A stretch of DNA of 64,000 nt from Gymnothorax reevesii (GCA_029721435.1 CM056592.1:37335611-37399610), one strand, 5' to 3'. Shown: positions 36,080 through 48,118, counted from the first letter of the stretch. Translations and numbers: made by a program. The notes: generated from the letters alone by a model not told the origin.

Positions 36080-36140
36080 GTGTGTGAGTGCATGTGTGTG
36101 TGTGTGTGTGTGTGTGTCTGGGGTGTGTGGGGTGGACTTT
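36080..36140. repeat. (TG)n microsatellite
   Basis: TG repeats with minor interruptions. Confidence 0.9.
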
Positions 36141-37722
36141 TCTTTCATCTTGGACTTAAAGAGGCACCTGAAGCTCAACATTTTGGGTTTCTACAAAGCA
36201 ATGCCAAAGGGGAAGTGCTGCTTTTGTGGGCTGAAGGGGGGGGGTTGCGGTTGCCAGGTCAGTCTCACCGCTGTCACACCTCCATCTTTGCCCTCACACT
36301 GCAGAGCATTAATAGAGCAGGAAGGGGAAGGAATGAGATCTTTGTGTCAAGAACACAACAGACAACCTTCAAAGTCAGCTTGTTCCTGCAATGTCTTTGA
36401 CCCGCTGTCTGAGATTACGACGCCCTTTTCACTTATTCCGAGTTATAAGCACATTGTGCACCTGACACTGACAACAGAGGCTGAAGCCCCTACAATCGAG
36501 GACATACTAGGCGTGGCGGAGAAAGACTGCAGTCTGACAAAACCTAAATTAAACGCTGGACTAACTTGAAAATGTTATGTCAGGTGGTTCCGCAAAATTG
36601 TTTTAAGTAATTTCTAATATACAGCAGTGGCGGTCCATTGGCAGTAACAAAGATCTTCAGAAACCTCGCCCTCATTAATCTGAGCCTCTCGCAGTTTACT
36701 TCTCCTGATCAGCTACAGTTGCCCAGACTAATTGGCAGGACTGGTGACAGTATAATTTATCTTTGATAGCATTGTTATACATTGCACCACAAAATTATGA
36801 GACATTTTCTACCGTACAAAAATGACGATGTAAAATATGATTATCTATACATTATTACTGAGTTGGCGATTTGCGCAATTTCACACGTCTTCTGAAACCA
36901 CTGAAAATAATGAGTCTATTTTACGCATACACCGGTTTTACTGTGTGACAAAGACAGTGTGCCAGGTATTGAACTTAGTTATGAAGTGAAAACTGCATTT
37001 TGAAGCCGTTTTTTGCAAGTAGAACAGGCTAATTCAATCAGCTGTTATTGTGCCCGCGCATATAGCGCGTGCATAGCACAGGTATCGACTAGGGTCTTTA
37101 TAATTTCTGCGCTCTTGTAGCTCGTGAAAAAGTGCAGATTTGCTAAGTGTAAGAGGCTCATTAAGCAATTAGCGAGGAATATCCGTTCTATATTCTGAAT
37201 GTGGTCGCGCTAAAGGGCGTTGTTAGCACGATGCACATACGAAGAAAATAAATGCTGTAGTCAGTGGAAGTTTTGGATTTTTTGCATTTATGTTGCCGTT
37301 GCCGTCCAAAAAATGCCATATCAATTATATAAATGTAGGCAATAGGGATTCAGTTTTTTTAATATCATTTATTATTATAGGCTATGGATTGTTCTTGGTT
37401 GTTCAGTTGATAAATTGTCTGATTGTTAACAAGGGGAACTTGAACGAGAACAGCTTCAGCTCAATTGAGTGGTAATGGGTGAGGTTACGGAAGGCCTTCT
37501 GAACAACTGACGGAAGGCCACCGATATGCAGCATTCCAAGCTTTTAGACCAGTTAAATTAATAAGAGTCATCAGAAGATGACATATCCCCCTGTCCCCGC
37601 AATATAATCTCAGAAATCCTAGAATATCAAAAGAAATCAGCCGAGGGTCAGGACCACTCTAATCTTTATGAATTGCACTTTTGCACAAATGTACACACGG
37701 TAAACCCTGACAAGTGCGGTGA
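36141..37722. other. Unassigned intronic DNA
   Basis: A 165-codon plus-strand frame (36072-36569) begins inside the (TG)n tract and shows no family signature; I do not regard it as a gene. Confidence 0.4.
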
Positions 37723-37933
37723 ACTCAAATTTTTTGCAGAAACCGGTTACCCCACAAAAAAAAATTTGTTTACCAACTTAATGATCTTGTGTTCACAGCA
37801 CTAAAAAACATGTAAAAATAAAAATAATAACTTTAACTTTATTTTCATTGAGTTCCTTCCACACAATGCAATTAAGTTGGCCTGCAAAATTTATTTGAGG
37901 TAATCAGTTTCCACAAAACATTTGAGTTCACAA
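37723..37933. mobile_element. MITE with GTGAACTCAAAT terminal inverted repeats
   Basis: Left GTGAACTCAAATTTTTTGCA, right its inverse (CACAAAACATTTGAGTTCAC). Agreement extends through GAAAC.G.TTACC, about 35 bp. Non-coding. Confidence 0.7.
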
Positions 37934-37969
37934 CCCTATCAAGGTCTGCAGTGCAGGCGAGTTCTGGTA

Positions 37970-38055
37970 CGCCTGAGTGTGTGTCTGTTTGTGTGTCCGT
38001 GTGTGAGAGTGTGTCGTCAGTGTGCGTCTGTGTGAGTGGATATAGCCCAGCGGCA
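37970..38055. repeat. TG-rich low-complexity tract
   Basis: Interrupted GTGTGT runs, adjacent to the MITE and to a GC-rich stretch (38130-38350) in which I recognise no gene. Confidence 0.6.
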
Positions 38056-39754
38056 CGCGTGTGTACATTCGTATGGGCGGACGTGTGTTTACAGTGTGTA
38101 CTGAACACACAGCATTACACGTGTGAATGACTCTGAGGACGTCGCCACAGCTTGCGCTGCTGGCCGGGCTCCAGCCCTCGTGTAAAGCATCTTTTGGCTC
38201 GGGCTGGGCGGATCTCCACTGCACATGGCAGGGCTTCTGCCAGCCACAAGCCAGCTGTTCCTATCCACTCCCCACCGCACGCGAACGGTGCCGCCATTGA
38301 TGGGCCTGTCGCCAGGGAGCCGCTTCTGCCATGCACAGGTTTTGGAGTCAAACAGTGTTTGGCTTTTATAATGGCACAAAAGCTCCAGACACTACTTTGC
38401 AACTCGCAGCTCAGAGATTTCCATCACGTCAGTCTGATTAATCTGATGCAGTCAACTAATCTAGTCTGTTGCCTTCAGTGGAAGATGTATGCATGTGCAG
38501 CAAGCACAGGGCACTTCAGAAAGCTTGGTTATAGATGACAGGAAGTGGAAGGAAGGGGGGGGGGATTGACAGATGTGTATAGGCCAAGCAGGAAGTGAAC
38601 TCCTTCAAAAATGGATGAAATGATTGAACCCGCACCACTGAAGTAAAAAAAAAAAAGTCCTTTGTGTAACTGGCCCTTAACCGATGAAAAAAAAAAGATA
38701 GAATGCAATTCTTTTCCTGCTCTTCCTTCCTCAGTGTACAGGATCAGGGGTCTCATAAGGATTAATGGATGAGGAATGGAAAAGATTAAAGACCTGCAGA
38801 CTGCAATACTGCACTGAGAACACTGTAGAAATACAGTAGAGAGAACAAAGAGACGGCGATAAAAGGTGTTTCTGCCCAGAGGGGGGAGAGACCACTTTAA
38901 AATCTGACCTTAATCTTGGAAAAAGCAGAATAAGATCCCAAAAGCTTGGAGGGAAGCTACAGTGTTTCAGCGCAGTGGAAGAATTTTCAGCCTCTAATAA
39001 CGTCAACTGGCATGCCGCTCCTGTGATGAGTAGCTATGCTAGCGCCGAACGCTTGTGTGGAACTGAGCAATCGATGATTCAGGGGAGCTGAGGGGGTGTT
39101 GGGACCATCCGCAGTTTAAAGATGGATGCGACTGGAAAGCACGGTGTAGGCACTGAGTGGTCAGACCGTTGAATGAAGACAACAAACGCCAGCGGGCGGC
39201 TATCCATCATTAATTCATGAAACGGTGCTGCTGTGAAAGCTTCGTGTTCGAGGGGTCGCGAATGTTGACTTTTCTCTCTCTCTTTTTTTTTGGTCCAATT
39301 TCACTCTCGATTCTACTGTAAGCGCTAACGCATATTTATATTCAATTGATTAAGCTCAAAGTGGGCTCGTGCTGGGAGAGATAAGCCAACATTAGCGAGT
39401 CATTTTCACTGTTGTACTTCAAGACAAGCACGCCACTTGAACCCAATCCACATCCAGCAATCTCTGCTCCCAGCAAAAGAGAAGGCATCTGAATTTTACT
39501 CAGGCGTGTGTTGGAGAGTTATAATCGCTGCACCGCGCAGAACACGCGGGGGCGTGTCCGAATACCAATAGACGTTGAAAGCCATAAGTGAGATTTGTGA
39601 AAAGCTGTACATATGTAGTACTGTAGGTCTGAATCCTGCGTATGGATGAAAGTGTATGCAAACAACACCCAGAAAACACACTGCACTATCCCATGAGGCC
39701 ACTGGCGCCGATATGTCAAGCTGATATATGAATACACATTTTATGTGCTGTTTT

Positions 39755-40026
39755 AACACTGTAGTACTGGGTTTACTGGCAAAATTTACAAACTTTCAGC
39801 TTTGTGATTAATAGATTAAACAAGAACATTTTAAATAGCTCAACACTACTAATATTACAAGTGGTTTCTTCAAATTTAACTCAAAATGCCACTTTTAATG
39901 ACTACTGCAGTCTCCAAATTATTCAACCCCCGATTAGAATCCCTCATATGATTATATTTGCAAATCAGGTGTTGTCTCAAGCACACCTAATGTAGCTAAT
40001 CAAGAACTTAATTAGTTGCATCGGGT
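39755..40026 (+). mobile_element. Tc1-like element, 5' end fragment
   Basis: TTTACTGGCAAAATTTACAA, AACACTACTAATATTACAAG and AATTATTCAACCCC match in inverse order the right terminal repeat of the element at 48150-49350. The sequence continues into a CAGGTGTTGTCTCAAGCACA leader block, and is then cut off by LINE sequence at about 40027. It is probably the 5' end of a plus-strand copy. Confidence 0.6.
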
Positions 40027-40028
40027 TA

Positions 40029-41599
40029 TTGGGATACCAATATCAGGATATTGCGGATACCTTAAACAGTTACTTTGTTGAGAATTTTACCTCAGAGCGG
40101 GTTTTTATTCAGCCAGAGGGCATGTTCAATGCTCAAGATTTTTTAGCGGAAATTGAGGTTTGGGATAACGAAGTATTAGACAAGTTGCATAAACTAAAGG
40201 GAGATAAGGCGACGGGTCCTGATGGCGTAAATCCTAGAGTGCTCAGGGAAGTTAGTGAGATCATCTTTAAGCTGCTATCCGACATCTTCAGACAGTCTTT
40301 AGAAACTGGAGAAATACCAAATGATTGGAAACATGGCAATATAATACTAATATATTAGAAGGGGGACTGTACCGAGCCAGGAAATTATAGGCCAGTCAGT
40401 TTAACTTACATCGCGTGCAAAATATTGGAATCTATCATAAAAGATGAGCTGGACTTATTTCTTGAACGTAACAATATATTGATGGATAAGTAGAGCATGT
40501 ACCCCGGGACCCTACTCATCCCTTACACAACAGGTTTCAACTTGGCCATTAAGACAATGGCAGGTTGCCGCAGAGGTTAATTAAAACCAAAAGGTTTAGT
40601 GTGTCATTTGTCCCCTCTGCCATTAGGCTTTTTAATGGAAGATATAGGGTAAGATGTACGATTTAATTACTCCCTTCTAGGAGACTGAGTGCGAAGATTA
40701 CACATGTATTCTATAGTGGATTCAAAACTGGTTACAGGACAGAACACAATGAGTGGTGGTCAGTGGCATCTCATCTGAGCTAGGTATGGTGGGGAGTGGT
40801 GTCCCCCAGGGATCGGTGTTGGGACCCCTGCTGTTCCTTATCTACATTAATGACCTTGATAGTAATATTGAGAGCAGATTGGTTAAATTTACAGATGATA
40901 CTAAATTGGGGGGTTTGGCAAATAGTTTAGAGTCCACTAAAGTTATTCAGGATGATTTGGATAGAATCCAGAATTGGGCAGAAATGTGGCAAATGAAATT
41001 TAATGTAGTGAAATGAAAAGTTGTACTTATAGGTAATAAATACATTAGCCAGGATTACTTCATGGGGGGTTTAAAACTGGAATGTGCTGTACACCAGAAA
41101 GATCTGGGAGTTATTGTTGTCCAAACCCTCATAGGCTCTAGGCATTGTGCCATAGCAGTTAAAAAAGCCAATCAGATGCTGGGATACATTCCCAAAAGTA
41201 TTGAGTACAAATCCAAGAAGGTGATGCTTCTCTTGTAGAACACATTTGTCAGGCCTTTAAGAAAGATATCGAGGCTCTAGAGAAAGTTCAGAGAAGAGCC
41301 ACTAAGCTAATTACAGGTATAAAACATGAAAGCTATGAGAAGAGGCTGAAGATCCTTAATCTCTTTAGTCTTAGGAAAAGGAGACTCTGGGGTGATCTGA
41401 TTGAGGTCTTCAAATATCTCAAAGGGATTAACAAAGTGAATTATGTAGGATTCCCTCAACCAAGTGTTATTTGGAAATATTTCTGCACCCAAAGAGTGTG
41501 GAATAGCTTGCCCAACCATATTGTTGTGGCAGAGACCTTGGGACTTTTCAAGAGCAGGCTTGACTTAAAGCTAGATACCATTGAGTTATTGAGTATCTG
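40029..41599 (+). pseudogene. Reverse transcriptase of a CR1-like LINE, multiply broken
   Basis: First block (40029-40358): KLKGDKATGPDGVNPRVL, the RT fingers signature, ending at a TAG. Second block (40753-41016): GSGVPQGSVLGPLLFLIYIN and then KFTDDTKLGG, the catalytic (Y/F)xDD motif with T in place of the usual A. Third, in shifted frames, VQRRATKLITG, FSLRKRRLWGDLIEVFKYL and RVWNSLP, the typical C-terminal tail of CR1/L2-group ORF2. Between the first and second blocks (about 40490-40690) the expected palm-domain sequence is replaced by foreign sequence. No endonuclease domain is present, so this is a 5'-truncated dead copy. Confidence 0.85.
40490..40690 (+). mobile_element. Tail of a second LINE embedded in the CR1-like copy
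   Basis: The frame RFSVSFVPSAIRLFNG (near 40590-40640) is the C-terminal motif of other LINE ORF2 proteins, out of place between two internal RT blocks. Confidence 0.5.
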
Positions 41600-41605
41600 A
41601 AGTGA

Positions 41606-41743
41606 TATACCATATATGACCAAATAATCGCCCGCGTGCAAATACGCGCCTGTGTGCAAAAAGCCACCAGGGTTCCGACCTAATTTTGCATATTAAACGC
41701 GGTTCAATTAAAACGCCCGGGCGATTATTGGCACTATTGTATA
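41606..41743. mobile_element. Small MITE with CCAATAATCGCCCG ends
   Basis: TATACCATATATGACCAAAT..AATCGCCCG at the left is mirrored by CGGGCGATTATTGGCACTAT at the right. Confidence 0.55.
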
Positions 41744-42104
41744 CAAACGTCTGTGTTACTCTGTGTTGCGGTAATACAGACGCTAAAACAAACTTCGGTT
41801 TGTCTTTGTATGTATATCTGATGTCAATAAAGATGTGGAGGAAAAAATAGCAGATGGTATTTGGCACAGAGATATAAAAAAAAACTAGAGCGGACAACTT
41901 CATAGGCTGGACCAAAGAGCACATGGCAGAATAGCTCCCATCCTGTGTATGTATAAATGTCCAGTGAGACGCATGTAAACACTAAACATGGGTGTCAACA
42001 ATTATTCTTTTTTTGGGTGGGGGACTTGTTTTCCGTGTTCTTCATCTTTTCATACTTAAAAAAGGACACGAGTAGGGAATGTAAATCAACAATATTTATC
42101 TATT

Positions 42105-42900
42105 CATTTTTTTAATAAAGCTTTATGGAGACAACAATGAAATTAAACATAACATAATTTACACAATTAAAAACATGGAACAAAAATCAACACAATATAA
42201 AATAAGTTCAGGTTTGATACAGAAAGTTGTATCCAGGGGGTAACCACAAAGGATAAAACCTGAACAACCTGAACAGTGGCTCCTGAACAAAGGATAAAAC
42301 CTATATCAGTGGCTCCTGAAATCATGAAATCATAATGCATAAAATCCTAAAAAAGTCACATTTATGCAGGCCTACAGCCTGTCACTTGAGCAGTGACAAT
42401 AAGTAACCAAGTTACAAGAATAGGACAGATCAACAGAATCAGCTCTGAATTTATAGATTTCAAATACCTGATTTTTAAAAGACTTCAAGGAAAAGGTGGC
42501 CCTGACAGACAGTGGAATACCATTCCATGGCCTGCAGGCCATTTTAAAATAACCAGCACCATACTGCTACATACGAAAAAACGGACCTTTAAATTTGAGT
42601 GGATCATCACCTCGAACTATGGGGCTTACGAGGGTATTAAGGTCCAAATCAAATTTTTTATACAAACGATTGTGAAAGAACGACAAATCAGCCATTTCTC
42701 TCCTAAATGAAAGAGGAAGTAAATTTAGCTTCTTCAACCTTTTAACATCAGTTTCACCTGAGCCAAGGATATTGTGCGTGACACGTCTCTGAACTTTTTA
42801 CAGGGACTCTAGATCTCTTTTAGTATGTGTGTCCTACACTGTCGAGCAATATTCTAATTTGCTGCGTACCAATGTTTTATAAAGAGTAGCATACCTTGGT
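42105..42900 (-). mobile_element. 3' end of a LINE (minus strand), coding relic plus tail
   Basis: Minus-strand frames read, with frame changes, an ORF2 C-terminus: HWYAANYNIARQC-type (equivalent to LVRSKLEYC), FRREMADLSFFHNRLYKKF, and GIPLSVRATFSLKSFKNQVF (the WNSLP...SFK region). After the stop comes a ~400-bp 3' UTR ending in ATAAAGCTTTATTAAAAAAA, consistent with an A-rich LINE tail. The clade is not certain; a jockey/I-group element is likely. Confidence 0.7.
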
Positions 42901-43019
42901 CATGTGACCCACAGACACAATGGTCGCAGGATTCTAGTCTCCGTCAACCCTCTCCGATTTGATACTTATTTAACAGGTTTACATTTTCTAAACATTTTCA
43001 CCTTTTAAATATCAACGCC

Positions 43020-43867
43020 GTGATGGCAGAGGGTAGGAAAGCACAAAACTCATCACTTTCAACACCCGCGGGACAGAAATTTAAAACGTCTAATACCGAA
43101 GTTAGCATGGCTAATACTATCACTGAAGCGTTACAGAAACAGCAAAACACACTGGAGAGCATTGTACAAGACGCAGTGGGAAGGGCTATGGAGGAGATAA
43201 ACATCTCTCTTCAACCTCTGCGAGCTGACATGCAAGCCCAAACAGCAACAGTTCGTGGCCTTGTCGACAAAGTGGACAAAATCCAAGAAGACAACCGGGG
43301 GTTTAAAGGAGACATTAATAATTGCACCGAGGAACAACACAAGCTAAAGCTAAAAGTCGCTGAGCTTGAGGATCGCTCACGCCGGAACAACATTCGCATC
43401 GTCGACTAACACCAAACCGTGAAGAGGACGACCCGATTGGATTCCTACAAAAAATGATACCGGTATGGATCCCCACTTTGAGTAAGAGGGCGCCTATCGA
43501 AATTGATAGTGTGCATAGAATTTATGGCCCTGGTGCTGTCCGCACCGTGATTTTCCGAGTGCTCAGATATCAAGATCGCCAGGCCATCTTACGGGGAGCA
43601 CAGGAGGCGAGGAAAAAAGAGCCCATTCAAGATACAGAGAGAACCCTTCACTTTTATGCTGACTACGGTGCCTTGACCGTGCAGAGAAGACAGGCCTTTG
43701 CGAGCACTCAGAAAGAGCTGCATGCCAGGGGGATTGCAAATTTCTTAATATACCCCGCAGTTCTTCGAGTTCAACACAACAAAGAGATGCTTACCTTTGA
43801 GTCTGCTAAGGAGGCAGAAGCTTTTTGCAGCCAATTGGGAGAAACCTGCGTGAAAACAGCCAGATGA
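43020..43867 (+). pseudogene. L1 ORF1 protein (RNA chaperone), one frameshift
   Basis: ORF1p trimerises through a coiled coil and binds L1 RNA through an RRM and a C-terminal domain. Residues ~30-115 are heptad-rich (TITEALQKQQNTLESIV onward). The boundary motif AELEDRSRRNNIRIV is the hallmark of L1 ORF1 before the RRM. The frame then ends at a stop because of an apparent 1-nt deletion near 43408. The downstream frame resumes with TPNREEDDPIGFL-type sequence and contains DSVHRIYGP, VIFRVLRYQDRQAIL and IANFLIYPAVLRV, ending at 43867. Total length ~280 residues, normal for the family. Otherwise well preserved. Confidence 0.9.
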
Positions 43868-44741
43868 CAACTGTCTTTTCCCCGTCTTACGTCCGCATTT
43901 GAATCGATGGAAGAAGAACTGTAGGTATTTTCTTTACATTTCAGAATTGTCTGGTTACTGCTACTTTGGCTAACCGGCTGACTGTGGACAGACCTAGTCT
44001 GAATAGACCATCTGTATGATTTGCCTCAAGTAAGCTTTATTTTCTGCTATGAACGGCAACGATATCTTTTGCGTCGTATTTCGAGGACTTTTCTTTTTTC
44101 CCACCTGGCTTCTTCTTTTTTTCCGTACCGGTTTTCCAAAAAGAAACTAAGTAAAGTCACATGGACTGCATACTTTTCGTTTCTATGTGGAGTGGACAGT
44201 ATATATCTCAGACACTTGTTACTATAGCCACGGAAACTTTGAACATTTTAGTGTTTGTTTATTGGGCAAAATGGTTATTTGGTTTGTGATAGATGTTAGA
44301 TCAATACTCCGGGTGGTTTGTGACATTTTTGTAGAAATTAATGTCCGGGTTTGAAACTCCAAAATATGTTAATATCTGCAAAGGAACCCATGGTTACTAT
44401 CCTTCTACATTTCCGTTTTGATGTCTCAATTTATCCTGTAAACCTGTCGCAAACTGTGAAGATGTTCAGTGCCGTCTGCGCTGTGACTGCGTCAACAGGA
44501 TTGTCATGGTGCGAACGGTCAGGAACATTTGTCAATGTTTAGGGGGGGGGATCAGAGATTTGGTTATCAGGAGAGTTGTGCATGATGTCGCCACTGATCC
44601 TTAAAATATAAGAGGGGATTTTTTTTTACGGGATATGTTTATGTTCCACTCCTGTGTACTTCTGCTATTTGATTAAGTCGTTAAGGCACTTTTCAATAAT
44701 TTGCATGACTCCTACACTAATCACGTTTTACCTGCTGGATA

Positions 44742-46357
44742 ATGGATAAGATTTTTATTTTATCTGTTGATATTAGAGGCTTAAATGGCCAGATCAAGAG
44801 AGCTATGCTATTGACATACTTTCGCAGGAAAAATACTGATATCGTCATGATACAGGAATCACATTTGCACAAAGCAGATGTAAATCGGCTACAGAACAAA
44901 TACTATCAGGTCATGACCTCATCAAGTGACAATACAAAAACCAAAGGAACAATTATCCTACTGTCACAAACATGTGCTTTCACAATTGACAGAATAAGTA
45001 AAGATAAATCAGGTAGACTAGCTTATGTCTGTACTACTATTAGAGGTAGGAAAATTACTTTTATTTCAGTTTACGCCCCTGCTGTGTTTGATGCTCAGTT
45101 TTTCCCGCGCATAATAAAGGAATTATTAGCACTCTCCGATTACTGTCTAATTATCAGAGGCAATATGAATACTGTTTTAGATCTCATCTTTTTCCCCTCA
45201 CGTCACCCGACATACTCCAGAATTGATTATGTGATTTGCTCTAAAGAGCTCCTTAATTTTTTCAAACACCAAGCAACACTCCCAGCAATCCTTTCTGATC
45301 ATAACGCCATCCTCGCCACTTTTCAGTGTAATCCAATAGGCAAGAAATCTTAACGATGGCAGTTCAATACGTCTTCACTCCAAAACACGGAGTTTGATTC
45401 AGACTTTAAATCTAAAGTAATCAAATTTGTATCTTTTAATATAGACTCAGTCAGTGATCCTGTAATAGTTTGGGAGGCAACTAAGGGATTCATCAGAGAT
45501 CTTTCGCTTCCAACCTAAACAGAACCAGGGTGAAAAGAATAAATGAATTGGCACAGTTGGGCTTATCTTTAGAAAAAACTTTGAAATAGTCATTCTCTTA
45601 AACGATTCAAGAATCACTAACGTATGACACAGAATTGGATTATCTATTAAGTAGAAGAGCTGAATTCATTTTGCACCACATCAGACAAAATTATTATGTC
45701 AATGACAGCAAACCCAGCAAATTACTTGCCTTAAGATTGAAACAAAGCGAGTATCTTGACTATCCTCAAAGTGGCTTAACCAGTAATACCCAAGAGATAT
45801 GCGCTATATTTAAATCCTTCTTCTCTGAGCTGTATAAAGCCAAAACGAACTTTGATAGAGCAAAATGTAAAGAATCTGAAGGATCTAAACCTACCAAAAC
45901 TTACCCCTTCTGAAGCAGAACAACTTGGTTGACCAATCTCAGTTGAGGAGCTTAAACTGGCATTAACTGGGGCAAAAAAAGGCAAGACACCAGGCTTGGA
46001 TGGAACTCTGGCAGAGATACTGCTGCAGTACTTTGATATATTAGGGCCTCTAATGCTACAAGCTATTCATTCAGGGTAGACAGGAGGGGCTTTCACCAAC
46101 AACTAAACACTGCCCTAATTTCTTTGATACCAAAAAAAGGTAAAGATCCCACTGAATGTTCCAGCTACCGGCCAATAAGCTTGATAAATGCAGATCTTTA
46201 ACTATGTGCTAGAGTCCTCGCCTTGCGGCTTGGAAGGTTCATTGACAAACTAGTACATGCAGGCCAAATGGGCTTTATGCCTAAGCGACTGGCAGCAGAT
46301 GACATTCGGAGACTGCTTCACGTCATATACAGGGTGCAATCCTTCTCTGCTCCAACA
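44742..46357 (+). pseudogene. L1 ORF2 (endonuclease plus part of reverse transcriptase), degenerate and truncated
   Basis: The endonuclease domain reads openly at 44742-45353: ILSVDIRGLNG (expected N at the first catalytic position is D), QESHL, FISVYAPA, GNMNTVLD (catalytic GD is GN), SRIDYVI and LSDHNAI. A deletion of roughly 50 residues lies between NTVLDLI and FFPSRHPTY. The RT part follows with several stops and frame changes: GAKKGKTPGLDG (46k), [14 protein letters not shown] with [12 protein letters not shown], and AGQMGFMPKRLAADDIRRLL. It ends before the catalytic YADD block. Both endonuclease and RT are inactive. Confidence 0.88.
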
Positions 46358-46936
46358 GGCCCACAGCATCACCGATCCTCCCCCATACTTCACAGTGGGC
46401 ATGAGGTGCTTTTCTGCATACTCATCTCTTGTATTACGCCAGACCCACTTTGAGTGTTTGTTGCCAAAAAGCTCTATCTTGGTCTCATCTGACCAAAGCA
46501 CACGGTCCCAGTTGAAGTTCCAGTACCGCTGAGTGAACTCAAGACGTTTGCATTTATGATTGTGAGTGAGAAAAGGTTTTTTCCGCGCATGCCTCCCAAA
46601 CAGCTTGTTGGCATGTAGATAGCCCCTGATGGTTGCTTTGGAGACTTTGTGACCCCAAGATGCTACCATTTGTTGCAATTCTTTAACAGTGAGCTTTGGA
46701 GAACTTTTTATTTCTCTTACCATCTTCCTCACTGCGCATGGTGGCAAAATAACCTTGCGTCCTCATCCAGGCTTGTTTACCACTGTTCCTGTTGTTTTAA
46801 ATTTCTTAATGATTCCTCTGACAGTAGATATGGGCAGGTGCAGGCGAGTGGCTATTTTCTTGTAGTTATTGCCTGACTTGTGAAGGTCGACACACATCTG
46901 CCTTACTTGAATGGTGTGTTCCTTTGTCTTTCCCAT
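46358..46936 (-). pseudogene. Tc1-like transposase, N-terminal ~190 codons
   Basis: ATG at 46936 follows a TATA-like block. The DNA-binding region is followed by an in-frame TGA where the sister copy at 154-1125 has GGTCAAGGA, then an open stretch through KLFGRHARKKPF, VLWSDETKIELFGN (first catalytic D) and YGGGSVMLWA. The second D and the E are missing because of the truncation. This copy lacks the TAG that interrupts the sister copy after GRHA, so the two copies decayed independently. Confidence 0.88.
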
Positions 46937-47308
46937 GTTGAAGGGCGGATAAGAGAAATGGCCTCAGTGTCACGTCAAATTTATACCCCAGGGAAACAGG
47001 AAGTAATAATTTACTAATTAAATGTTCCTAGATACTCTGTACTTTAGAAATGAGAGAGATGCTTCAATTACATTTATTTCCTAGGAATTGTTAGGGGTGC
47101 CAGTAATTGTGGAACAGGTGCTTTTATGAAAAAGAATTATTTCTTAGTCAGGGATTGGTTTTTCCCTTAAAATTCACTTGAGTTGAAGGTTACATTTTTC
47201 TACAATTTTCAGTGAGAGAGTATGCTTCTGCAATAAAAATTGAATTTATTTTAAGGCTTTTAACACATCATAACCAGGGATGCCAATAATTATGGAGGGC
47301 GCTCTATA
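46358..47308 (-). mobile_element. Tc1-like IR/DR element, 3' half deleted
   Basis: Same family as 1-1395. The 5' inverted repeat is intact, with outer repeat (near 47275-47305) and inner repeat (near 47090-47117) about 185 bp apart and a TA-type flank at 47307. The element is cut at 46358, inside the transposase, where L1 sequence starts. Confidence 0.88.
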
Positions 47309-48054
47309 TGAATTTGTATGCATGCTTCCTGTATTAAGATCGGAACAAATTCATTCTGAAGTGTTCATACCTACTTGTTGTCTTCATTCAGCCTGTCTTT
47401 GCCCTGACACGATGAATAACAGGATGATAGGCTATTGAGTGTTGCCCCAACTGCAGGGATGTGAGCAGTGATTTTTAAAAAAAGAGGAAATTCTGGAAAT
47501 GGAAATGATGACCCCGATCCCGACAACATATAGATGTCGGGGGGAGGGTACTGGAGGGTGCGCCCTCCCATTGGCGGAGTTTGGGGAGCCTCCCCCTTGA
47601 AATTTTTTTAAAAAGAAGCATAAATGGTGGCATTTAAAGCATATTTCAGGTCTTTTCTAAAAGAAACGAAAGAGCGAGTTTTGCAAAGTGTCACCATAAA
47701 AAACTTGAATACTTCTCACAAATAAAATAAATCTGAATGAAATTACAAAATTTATTAAAAGTAGACCTATCCAAAATAAGCGTCACATGCACTGAACAAA
47801 GATGAAGAAAAATTGCAGACAGGCAGATTAACTCCTTTTAACAAAAACAAACTTATAAATAACTTTGGCACTAAGTGAAGGTATCCTCATAATTGATTAA
47901 TTTACATTGGTTCGAAATAATTATATTTCAATAGGATTTAAAAAAAAATGGTTTCAATAGTAAAACTCAATTGCTTTTCAAAAATAGCTATTTATTTGTT
48001 TCACATTTTCATGTTAAATGTTAGACCTTTTTTTTTTTTTTTTACAAGTTATGT
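47309..48054. other. Unassigned intronic DNA
   Basis: AT-rich; a GGGGGGAGGG..GGGTGCGCCCTCCC stretch near 47540 is the only GC-rich island. Nothing recognised. A T-run lies at 48030-48042. Confidence 0.4.
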
Positions 48055-48118
48055 GAAAAAAAAGACAGTGGGCTGAATGGCCTGTTCTCGCCATTCATGT
48101 TATGTTATGTTATGTTTG
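48055..48118 (+). mobile_element. LINE 3' terminus with TATGT tail
   Basis: GTGGGCTGAATGGCCTGTTC followed by TATGTTATGTTATG repeats is the typical 3' end of CR1-group LINEs in fish. It may be the missing tail of the family at 40027-41605. Confidence 0.5.

Larger units (their letters stand above)
40027..41605 (+). mobile_element. CR1/jockey-group LINE fragment
   Basis: Contains reverse transcriptase and C-terminal pieces (separate entry), no 5' end, and no clear poly(A) or microsatellite tail. The junction to the left is directly against a Tc1 end fragment. To the right a small MITE starts at 41606. Confidence 0.8.
42990..46357 (+). mobile_element. L1-clade LINE, 3'-truncated
   Basis: A short leader, ORF1, a ~0.87-kb spacer and ORF2 up to the reverse transcriptase follow in L1 order. 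The element stops mid-RT at the junction with a Tc1 fragment at 46357/46358. LINEs are usually 5'-truncated; here the 5' part is kept and the 3' part is missing, so deletion or recombination after insertion is implied. Confidence 0.85.

Noticed and set aside
36072..36569. 165-codon plus-strand open frame
   Set aside because: It begins inside a (TG)n microsatellite, has no recognisable domain, and has no splice or promoter context; chance is sufficient.
38089..38538. Overlapping ~95-128-codon frames on both strands in a GC-rich stretch
   Set aside because: Frames open on both strands indicate composition. Comparison with the missing ca10 exon showed only a chance HEGW match.
43454..43867. Separate 137-codon gene
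   Set aside because: It is the continuation of L1 ORF1 after a one-base frameshift.
46250..46747. 165-codon minus-strand frame joining transposase to unknown sequence
   Set aside because: It crosses the Tc1/L1 junction and the last part is antisense L1; it is not a fusion gene.
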